The notes beneath the pieces are model-generated. The model was not told where the DNA came from, did not search any database, and saw nothing but the letters and a program-made list of their open reading frames with translations. The position numbers were made by a program, and so were the translations under genes. A stretch of 5,403 bases of DNA from Candidatus Tenderia sp. (GTDB lineage Bacteria; Pseudomonadota; Gammaproteobacteria; Tenderiales; Tenderiaceae): positions 1-5,403 of the forward strand of contig JASBUE010000186.1 of assembly GCA_030148045.1 (NCBI GenBank), written 5' to 3'. Shown in pieces: positions 1 through 5,403 of this stretch (the stretch's first letter is position 1; each line of letters begins with the position of its first letter).

Positions 1-1025
1 AACGCCGGCGGCTTTTCCGCGACATCCTCAAAGGGGTGTCGCGCAGTTTCTATCTCACCCTGCGTGTGCTGCCGGGCTCCGTGCGCGAGCCCATCGGTCT
101 GGCCTATCTGCTGGCGCGCGCCGCCGACACCCTGGCCGACACCGGCGTGTTGCCGCAGAATCAACGCCTGCACTATTTACACTGTTTTAGAGGCTATATC
201 TCAAACCCGGCCGCGGCCGACGGCTGCGAAGAGATTCAGTATGTGTTGCGGGACACGCCGGCCAATCCGGATGAGGCGCGTCTGTTGAGACGATTGCCTC
301 AGTTATTCGCCCTGTTCGCCGACCAGCAGGAACCGGACCGCAAGCTGATCCGTGAGGTGGTCACTACGCTGACTGAGGGCATGGTGTTCGACCTCAATAC
401 ATTCGCCCCCGAGGAGAGCGGCGAGATCAGAGTGCTGCAACAACAAAGCGAGCTTGATCGTTATACCTATCTGGTGGCCGGTTGCGTTGGTGAGTTCTGG
501 ACCGCAATGAGCATGGCTCATGTGCCTGCGCTGGCGCACTTGAACCGGAAGACACTCACCGAACAGGGTGTGCGTTTCGGCAAGGGCCTGCAATTGACCA
601 ACATCCTGCGCGACCTGCCGTGCGACCTGCGCATCGGCCGTTGTTATCTGCCCCAGGCGTGGTTGGATCAACACCAACTGGGCATGGTACAGCTACTGGA
701 ACCGGCCATCAGCATTCAGGCGAAGCCGTTGCTCGCTCAAGGCGTTGCCCTCGCCTTGCAACACTTCGAGGCGGCGGAACAATATGTGCTGGCTATTCCG
801 CGCCGCTGCCTGCGCCTGCGCCTGGCGGCGCTCTGGCCCCTGATGATCGGTCTGGCGACGCTTGAACGACTCTCGCTTAGTGAACATTGGCTGGATGCAA
901 ACACCACTATCAAGGTGGAGCGGCGGCGGATTTATGCCATTATGCTCGGGTCGTTGCCGTTGGTGGTGTCCAATACCGCCTTGCGGCGCTGGATCACCTC
1001 CATAAGGAAAAGGGTGCGGCAATGA
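1..1025 (+). CDS. Squalene/phytoene synthase family protein, probable squalene synthase (5'-truncated)
   Basis: This enzyme family condenses two prenyl diphosphates head to head. The likely reaction is two farnesyl diphosphates to squalene, for hopanoids or related C30 lipids. The frame is open from base 3 and reads RRRLFRDILKG directly before the family's typical SRSFYLTLRVLP, so the GTG at 36 is probably internal and the true start is upstream. Counting from that GTG (329 residues to the TGA at 1023), the first aspartate motif DTLAD is at 31-35. The conserved YLVAGCVGEFW is at 145-155. The second aspartate motif, in LTNILRDLPCD, has D193 and D197 and is followed by GRCYLP. A late KVERRRIYAIM segment also fits the family. 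No clear C-terminal membrane anchor is visible, unlike eukaryotic squalene synthase. Family membership is near certain. Squalene rather than phytoene or dehydrosqualene as product is inferred from overall motif style. The window shows no cyclase or desaturase partner. It converges with uvrA. Confidence 0.93.
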   Translation, partial: RRRLFRDILKGVSRSFYLTLRVLPGSVREPIGLAYLLARAADTLADTGVLPQNQRLHYLHCFRGYISNPAAADGCEEIQYVLRDTPANPDEARLLRRLPQLFALFADQQEPDRKLIREVVTTLTEGMVFDLNTFAPEESGEIRVLQQQSELDRYTYLVAGCVGEFWTAMSMAHVPALAHLNRKTLTEQGVRFGKGLQLTNILRDLPCDLRIGRCYLPQAWLDQHQLGMVQLLEPAISIQAKPLLAQGVALALQHFEAAEQYVLAIPRRCLRLRLAALWPLMIGLATLERLSLSEHWLDANTTIKVERRRIYAIMLGSLPLVVSNTALRRWITSIRKRVRQ

Positions 1026-1163
1026 ATCAGCCCAAGGTGTCGCGTCCGGAAGTGGTTTTGGGGCAAAAGCCTGGATGGTTTCTGGCCGATGGGGGCGGAA
1101 GAGGAGCCGTTCGAAATGCCGGACGAGGGCCCGGCTAAGGCACCGAATGAGATTCCCCTCTGA
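1022..1163 (+). CDS. Candidate small ORF coupled to the synthase stop, with an apparent frameshift
   Basis: An ATG at 1022 overlaps the synthase stop as ATGA and follows a purine-rich AAGGAAAAGGG at 1004-1013, a layout typical of translational coupling. Read straight, it gives 38 residues ending at TAA 1136-1138. Its second half becomes a low-complexity Gly/Arg string with unusual codons (GGA, CGA, AGA). One base fewer in the G run 1091-1095 would join MNQPKVSRPEVVLGQKPGW to a tail containing GAEEEPFEMPDEGPAKAP, ending at TGA 1161-1163, about 46 residues in total. That tail has coding-like codon choice (GAG, CCG, GAC, GGC). I do not recognise a family. It could be a real microprotein with a sequencing error, a decayed gene, or chance. 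Confidence 0.3.
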
Positions 1164-1384
1164 AGATGTTGTGAGTGCCGACCTTGTTATAGTGAAGGAA
1201 GAGGGGATTTACATGCTTTCGAGAATTCGGCCTCTCGCGTTCCCGGTGAGAAATCCGGCTGGCGATGGGCAACTTTTTCGAGTAGAAAACATGTATAGAA
1301 ATCAGGTCACGACTACAGTGTGATTAATTTCCCAAAGCGCGCCATATTTCCACTGCCGATCAGGCGGGGAGGATGAGGAACGGG
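1164..1384. other. Intergenic region between the synthase operon end and uvrA stop
   Basis: This stretch is visibly richer in A and T than the flanking genes and holds no recognisable gene. It contains one possible very short ORF (1213-1323), the right arm of an inverted repeat (1200-1207), and a weak AT-rich hairpin at 1300-1325. Both flanking genes point into it, so transcription from each side should stop here. I see no strong GC-rich stem followed by a T run on either strand. Termination may be Rho-dependent or use the weak hairpin. Confidence 0.6.
1213..1323 (+). CDS. Possible 36-residue ORF of unknown function
   Basis: The ATG at 1213 is preceded by AGGAAGAGGGG with six bases between the G run and the start, a good Shine-Dalgarno arrangement. 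The product begins MLSRIRPLAFPVRNPAGDGQ and ends at TGA 1321-1323. It has no membrane segment, cysteine pair or motif I can name. Codon choice (AGA twice, CGA, CTT, GTA, ACA) differs from the neighbouring genes, which argues either for chance or for a recently acquired or fast-evolving sequence. The main support is the ribosome binding site, so confidence is low. Confidence 0.18.
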   Translation: MLSRIRPLAFPVRNPAGDGQLFRVENMYRNQVTTTV

Positions 1385-4231
1385 TTATGAAGCCTTTTTG
1401 CGATGTACGGGTTGCTTGAGCATGGGCTTCAGGAACCGGCCTGTATGTGACACTTCATACCTGGCCACTTCTTCAGGCGTGCCGCAGGTCACAATTTCGC
1501 CGCCTTTGTCACCACCCTCGGGGCCGATGTCGATGATCCAGTCGGCGGTCTTGATGACGTCCAGGTTGTGCTCGATGATGACGATGGTGTTGCCGTGGTC
1601 GCGCAGGCGACTGAGCACGCTGAGCAGTTGCTCGATGTCGTGGAAGTGCAGCCCGGTGGTGGGTTCGTCCAGGATATACAGCGTTTTGCCCGTGTCGCGC
1701 TTGGAGAGTTCGCGTGCCAGTTTGACCCGTTGCGCCTCGCCGCCGGAGAGGGTGGTGGCGTTCTGGCCCAGGGTGATGTAGCTCAGGCCCACGTCCATCA
1801 GGGTCTGCAGTTTGCGCTTGATGGCGGGCACGGCGCTGAAGAATTGCAACGCGTCTTCGACCGTCATCTCCAGCACTTCGAAGATGTTCTTGCCCTTGTA
1901 GTTCACATCCAGGGTTTCGCGGTTGTAGCGTTGGCCCTTGCAGACGTCGCAGGGGACGTAGATGTCGGGCAGGAAGTGCATTTCGACTTTGATGACGCCG
2001 TCGCCCTGGCAGGCCTCGCAGCGGCCGCCTTTTACGTTAAAGCTGAAACGGCCGGGGCCGTAGCCGCGCGAGCGCGCTTCCTGGGTACCGGCGAACAGGT
2101 CGCGGATCGGTGTAAACAGCCCGGTATAGGTGGCCGGGTTGGAGCGCGGGGTGCGGCCGATGGGGCTCTGGTCAATGTCGACCACCTTGTCGAACTGTTC
2201 CAGGCCGATCATTTCGGCGCAGGGGGCCGGATCTTCGCCGGCGCCGTTGATCACGATGGCGGCGTTGCGATAGAGGGTGTCATTGATCAGAGTGGATTTG
2301 CCCGAGCCGGAGACGCCGGTGACACAGGTCATGAGTCCCACCGGAATGTCCACGTTGATGCCCTTGAGATTGTTGCCCGAGGCGCCGCGAATGCTCAATT
2401 GTTGCTCCGGATCAACGGGCGTGCGCGCGGCAGGAACGGCGATTTCCTTTTTGCCGATGAGATATTGGCCGGTCTCGGACGCCGGGTTGCTCATGACTTG
2501 TTTGGGCGTGCCCTGAGCGACGATCTCGCCGCCATGCACCCCGGCGCCCGGACCGATGTCGACCACGTAGTCGGCACAGCGGATGGCCTCTTCATCGTGC
2601 TCCACCACGATCACCGTGTTGCCCAGGTCGCGCAGGTAGGTGAGGGTGCTGAGCAAGCGTTCGTTGTCGCGCTGGTGCAGGCCGATGGAGGGTTCGTCCA
2701 GAACGTACATCACGCCCACCAGCCCGGCGCCGATCTGGCTGGCCAGTCGGATACGCTGGGCTTCGCCGCCTGAGAGGGTGTCGGCGCTGCGCTCCAGGCT
2801 AAGATAATCCAGGCCCACATTGACCAGAAACTTGAGCCGCTCCTGCACCTCTTTGACGATCTTGGCGGCGATCTGGCCGCGCTTGCCCGGCAGGCTCAGG
2901 TCGCTGAAAAACTCGTGCGCTCGGCCTACCGCCATGGAGGTGATGTCGGGCAGGCTGTGGCCGGCGACGAAGACGTTGCGCGCCTCGGTGCGCAGCCGCG
3001 CGCCGCCGCACCCGGGGCAGGGCTGGTGGCTGAGGTACTTGGCCAGTTCGTCGCGCACCACATTGGATTCGGTCTCGCGGTAGCGCCGTTCCATGTTGGG
3101 GATGATGCCCTCGAAGGGCGCTTTGCGGGTCTTGGGAATGCCCCGGTCGCTGAAGAAGGTCATCTCGATCTCCTCAGCACCGCTGCCGTGCAGCAGTACC
3201 TGGCGGTGTTCTTCCGCCAGTTCCTGGAAGGGGGTGTCGAGATCGAAGCCGTAATGGGCGGCGAGGGATTGCAGCAACTGGAAATAGTAGGCGTTGCGGC
3301 GGTCCCAGCCGCGGATGGCGCCGCTGGCCAGGCTGGATTCGGAATGGTGCACCACGCGGCTGGGATCGAAGAACTGCTTGATACCCAGGCCGTCGCAGCT
3401 GGGGCAGGCGCCGAAGGGGTTGTTGAAAGAGAAGATGCGCGGCTCCAGTTCGGTCAGGCTGTAGCCGCAATGGGGGCAGGCGAATTTGGCGGAGAAGACC
3501 AGGTCCTCTTTGTCTGTGCCCATGTGCGCGACCCGGGCGATGCCGTCGGACAGATTGAGTGCGGTCTCGAAGGATTCGGCCAGCCGTTGTTTCAGGCCCT
3601 CGCGCACCTTGAAGCGGTCGACGACGGCCTCGATGGTGTGTTTCTTCTTTTTATCGAGTTCCGGCACCTGGTCCAACTCGACGATGCGGCCGTCGATGCG
3701 GGCGCGGATGAAGCCTTGGGCGCGCAGCTCCGCCAGCACCTGCAGGTGTTCGCCCTTGCGGCCGTCGATCACCGGGGCCAGCAGCATCAGCTTGGTGCCT
3801 TCCGCCATCTCCAGCACATGGTCCACCATCTGGCTGACGGTCTGGGCCTCCAGCACCACGTCATGCTTGGGACAGCGCGGTTCGCCGACGCGCGCGAACA
3901 GCAGGCGCAGGTAGTCGTAGATCTCGGTCACCGTGCCGACGGTGGAGCGGGGGTTGTGGGAGGTGGACTTCTGCTCGATGGAGATGGCCGGCGACAAGCC
4001 CTCGATGTGGTCCACGTCCGGTTTTTCCATCATCGACAGGAACTGGCGCGCATAGCTGGAAAGCGACTCGACATAGCGCCGTTGCCCCTCGGCATAGATG
4101 GTGTCGAAGGCCAGGGACGACTTGCCCGACCCGGACAGGCCGGTGATGACGATCAGCTTGTCCCGGGGCAGGTCGAGGTCGATGTTTTTGAGATTGTGGG
4201 TGCGCGCACCGCGGATGTGGATGGTGTCCAT
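1385..4231 (-). CDS. uvrA: UvrABC system protein A, excision nuclease ATPase subunit
   Basis: UvrA is the ATP-dependent dimeric protein that scans DNA for bulky lesions, loads UvrB and then leaves, in cytoplasmic nucleotide excision repair. The 948-residue protein has both ABC ATPase halves. In the first half are Walker A GLSGSGKSS (31-39), zinc module C252/C255/C276/C279, signature LSGGEAQR (486-493), Walker B YVLDEPS (509-515) and H545. In the second half are Walker A GVSGSGKST (639-647), zinc module C738/C741/C761/C764, signature LSGGEAQR (828-835), Walker B YILDEPTTG (852-860) and H888. The UvrB-binding and insertion regions lie between Walker A and signature of the first half, as usual. 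I chose the ATG at 4229-4231 because MDTIHIRGARTHNLKNI matches the E. coli N-terminus. A longer frame to 4291 would start inside the predicted promoter. A partial SD (GGA) sits eight bases upstream. The C-terminus runs ten residues, partly basic, past the usual FLKPML end. All key residues are present, so it should be functional. Confidence 0.99.
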   Translation of the reverse strand: MDTIHIRGARTHNLKNIDLDLPRDKLIVITGLSGSGKSSLAFDTIYAEGQRRYVESLSSYARQFLSMMEKPDVDHIEGLSPAISIEQKSTSHNPRSTVGTVTEIYDYLRLLFARVGEPRCPKHDVVLEAQTVSQMVDHVLEMAEGTKLMLLAPVIDGRKGEHLQVLAELRAQGFIRARIDGRIVELDQVPELDKKKKHTIEAVVDRFKVREGLKQRLAESFETALNLSDGIARVAHMGTDKEDLVFSAKFACPHCGYSLTELEPRIFSFNNPFGACPSCDGLGIKQFFDPSRVVHHSESSLASGAIRGWDRRNAYYFQLLQSLAAHYGFDLDTPFQELAEEHRQVLLHGSGAEEIEMTFFSDRGIPKTRKAPFEGIIPNMERRYRETESNVVRDELAKYLSHQPCPGCGGARLRTEARNVFVAGHSLPDITSMAVGRAHEFFSDLSLPGKRGQIAAKIVKEVQERLKFLVNVGLDYLSLERSADTLSGGEAQRIRLASQIGAGLVGVMYVLDEPSIGLHQRDNERLLSTLTYLRDLGNTVIVVEHDEEAIRCADYVVDIGPGAGVHGGEIVAQGTPKQVMSNPASETGQYLIGKKEIAVPAARTPVDPEQQLSIRGASGNNLKGINVDIPVGLMTCVTGVSGSGKSTLINDTLYRNAAIVINGAGEDPAPCAEMIGLEQFDKVVDIDQSPIGRTPRSNPATYTGLFTPIRDLFAGTQEARSRGYGPGRFSFNVKGGRCEACQGDGVIKVEMHFLPDIYVPCDVCKGQRYNRETLDVNYKGKNIFEVLEMTVEDALQFFSAVPAIKRKLQTLMDVGLSYITLGQNATTLSGGEAQRVKLARELSKRDTGKTLYILDEPTTGLHFHDIEQLLSVLSRLRDHGNTIVIIEHNLDVIKTADWIIDIGPEGGDKGGEIVTCGTPEEVARYEVSHTGRFLKPMLKQPVHRKKAS

Positions 4232-4236
4232 ACTGC

Positions 4237-4266
4237 TTTTCCGTCGCTCAGTGAACCTGTTAATAT
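4237..4266 (+). promoter_or_regulatory. Weak candidate promoter for the yajR-like gene
   Basis: On the plus strand TTTTCC (4237-4242) and TAATAT (4261-4266) are 18 bases apart, matching three and four of six consensus bases. It would overlap the uvrA -10 on the opposite strand and give a leader of about 34 nt. A promoter for this gene must exist in or near the 75-bp gap, since the upstream gene is divergent, but this particular pair is weak. Confidence 0.2.
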
Positions 4267-4291
4267 ACGACCTTTTCACTCCACTAAGCAA
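4262..4291 (-). promoter_or_regulatory. Predicted sigma-70 promoter of uvrA
   Basis: Read on the minus strand there is TTGCTT (4286-4291), an 18-base spacer, then TATATT (4262-4267). The -10 matches five of six consensus bases and the -35 matches three. The transcript would start near 4255, giving a leader of about 24 nt before the uvrA ATG. The position fits well, but it is judged by eye only. A single LexA-like half-site overlaps the -10. Confidence 0.45.
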
Positions 4292-4306
4292 AGCGATTTA
4301 AGCCTG

Positions 4307-5403
4307 ATGAAGCATTCCGGGATGACCCCCACCGAACGCCGCGCCGCCGTGTCGCTGGCGGGTATTTTCAGCACGCGCATGCTGGGCCTGTTCATGATCC
4401 TGCCCGTATTCGCCCTCTACACCGAGCACCTGGAAGGGGCCACCCCCTTCCTGATCGGCCTGGCCATCGGCATCTACGGCCTGACCCAGGCTATCCTGCA
4501 GATCCCCTTCGGCATGCTGTCGGACCGCATCGGCCGCAAGCCGGTGATCTACGGTGGCCTGCTGATCTTCGCCCTGGGCAGCGTGGTGGCGGCCCTGTCC
4601 GATTCCATCACCGGCATTATCATCGGCCGGGCGCTGCAGGGCGGCGGCGCCATCGCTGCGGCGGTGATGGCCCTGGCGGCGGACCTGACCCGTGAGGAGC
4701 ACCGCCTCAAGGCCATGGCCATCATGGGCATGAGCATGGGGGTGTCGTTTTCCATTTCACTGGTGTTGGGGCCGTTGTTCGACAGTTGGTTTGGCGTGCA
4801 CGGCATCTTCTGGATGACCGCCATGCTGACGCTGGTGGCAATGGCTATCCTGGCGCTGGCGGTGCCGACGCCGGTCGCCAGCCGCTTTCACCGCGACGCC
4901 GAGCCGGTGCCAGCCCAGTTCAAGAATGTGCTCGGTGACCGCCAGCTGCTGCGGCTAGATTTCGGCATATTCGTGCTGCACCTGATCCTGACGGCGATCT
5001 TTGTCGCCGTGCCGCTGGATCTGCGCGATCAGGCCGGCCTGGCCAGCGAGCACCACTGGATGGTCTATCTGTTCGTTATGTTGCTGTCGTTCATCGGCAT
5101 GGTACCCTTCATCATCATCGCCGAGAAGAAGCGCAAGATGAAACAGGTCTTCATCGGCGCTATTACCCTGCTGATCGTGGCGGTGCTCGCCATGAGTGTG
5201 GTCAGTGCCTCGTTGGCGGGCATGGTAACGGCCCTGCTGGGCTTCTTCCTCGCCTTCAACCTGCTCGAGGCCTCGCTGCCCTCGCTGGTGGCCAAGATCG
5301 CCCCGGCCCACATGAAGGGCACGGCCATGGGGATCTATACCAGCTCCCAGTTTCTGGGCGCCTTTGGCGGCGGCGTAGCCGGCGGCTGGATCTATCAGCA
5401 GAT
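4307..5403 (+). CDS. yajR: YajR-like major facilitator superfamily transporter (3'-truncated)
   Basis: This is an inner-membrane MFS protein, probably a proton-coupled efflux-type transporter whose substrate cannot be read from sequence. The frame stays open to the window end (365 codons plus two bases). It tracks E. coli YajR throughout: the start MKHSGMTPTERR aligns with YajR MNDYKMTPGERR, then comes IGIYGLTQA, motif A GMLSDRIGRKP (69-79), GRALQGGGAIAAAVMAL (107-123, motif B arginine R108), a motif-C-like GVSFSISLVLGP (145-156), AEKKRKMKQVF (272-282) and KGTAMGIYTSSQFLG (337-351). Hydrophobic stretches fit eleven membrane segments so far, with a basic central loop near 190-215. YajR is about 454 residues, so roughly 90, including the last segment and the cytoplasmic ferredoxin-like YAM domain, would lie beyond the window. 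The SD before the ATG at 4307 is poor. It is divergent from uvrA with a 75-bp gap, as in Pseudomonas, where ssb follows. Confidence 0.92.
   Translation, partial: MKHSGMTPTERRAAVSLAGIFSTRMLGLFMILPVFALYTEHLEGATPFLIGLAIGIYGLTQAILQIPFGMLSDRIGRKPVIYGGLLIFALGSVVAALSDSITGIIIGRALQGGGAIAAAVMALAADLTREEHRLKAMAIMGMSMGVSFSISLVLGPLFDSWFGVHGIFWMTAMLTLVAMAILALAVPTPVASRFHRDAEPVPAQFKNVLGDRQLLRLDFGIFVLHLILTAIFVAVPLDLRDQAGLASEHHWMVYLFVMLLSFIGMVPFIIIAEKKRKMKQVFIGAITLLIVAVLAMSVVSASLAGMVTALLGFFLAFNLLEASLPSLVAKIAPAHMKGTAMGIYTSSQFLGAFGGGVAGGWIYQQ

Noticed and set aside
303..1022. Minus-strand and alternate-frame ORFs within the synthase gene
   Set aside because: They overlap a well-supported enzyme frame and show low-complexity, noncoding-like composition with no recognisable domain.
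1300..1325. Hairpin AATCA-(GGT)-CAC / GTGTGATT as a bidirectional terminator
   Set aside because: The stem is AT-rich, has a three-base bulge, and is followed only by short, interrupted T stretches on either strand. It is possible but too weak to call.
1568..2773. A 401-codon open frame on the plus strand, antisense to uvrA
   Set aside because: It lies wholly within well-supported uvrA. Its product is Ala/Val/Gly/Asp/His-rich and contains two similar stretches (ending in GGFVQDI and GGFVQNV) that simply mirror the duplicated ABC halves of UvrA. Long antisense frames like this are common in GC-rich genes.
4232..4291. Twenty-codon N-terminal extension of uvrA to an ATG at 4291
   Set aside because: The extra residues do not resemble UvrA, the ATG at 4231 matches the conserved N-terminus, and the extension would overlap the predicted uvrA promoter.
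4298..5328. Several minus-strand open frames under the MFS gene, rich in Gln, His, Arg and Asp
   Set aside because: They are shadows of the plus-strand transporter frame, which has clear family motifs across its whole length.

Overview
The window is an ordinary chromosomal stretch of a fairly GC-rich bacterium, most likely a gammaproteobacterium. The UvrA follows the E. coli protein closely along its whole length, the MFS gene looks like E. coli YajR, and the divergent uvrA / MFS order resembles Pseudomonas. There are no transposases, phage genes, tRNAs, rRNAs or CRISPR repeats.

Layout: (1) Bases 1-1025, + strand: the 3' part of a squalene/phytoene-synthase-family gene, probably squalene synthase. 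Its real start lies left of the window. (2) Bases 1022-1384: a small-ORF or intergenic zone. A tiny reading frame overlaps the synthase stop by ATGA and appears to carry a one-base frameshift in a run of five G. A second tiny frame at 1213-1323 has a good ribosome binding site, and an 8-bp inverted repeat could mask that site. (3) Bases 1385-4231, - strand: complete uvrA, the damage-recognition ATPase of nucleotide excision repair, convergent with the synthase. (4) Bases 4232-4306: a 75-bp divergent promoter region. (5) Bases 4307-5403, + strand: the first 365 codons of a YajR-type major facilitator transporter, cut by the window end.

The genes do not form one pathway. The synthase makes a C30 isoprenoid, usually for hopanoids or carotenoids. 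UvrA works with UvrB and UvrC on bulky DNA lesions. The transporter is a 12-TM efflux-type MFS protein. The only visible regulatory link is the shared uvrA/yajR intergenic region, which holds a plausible uvrA promoter and a single LexA-like half-site but no complete SOS box. I found no convincing new biological system. The least explained part is 1022-1330, between the synthase and uvrA.
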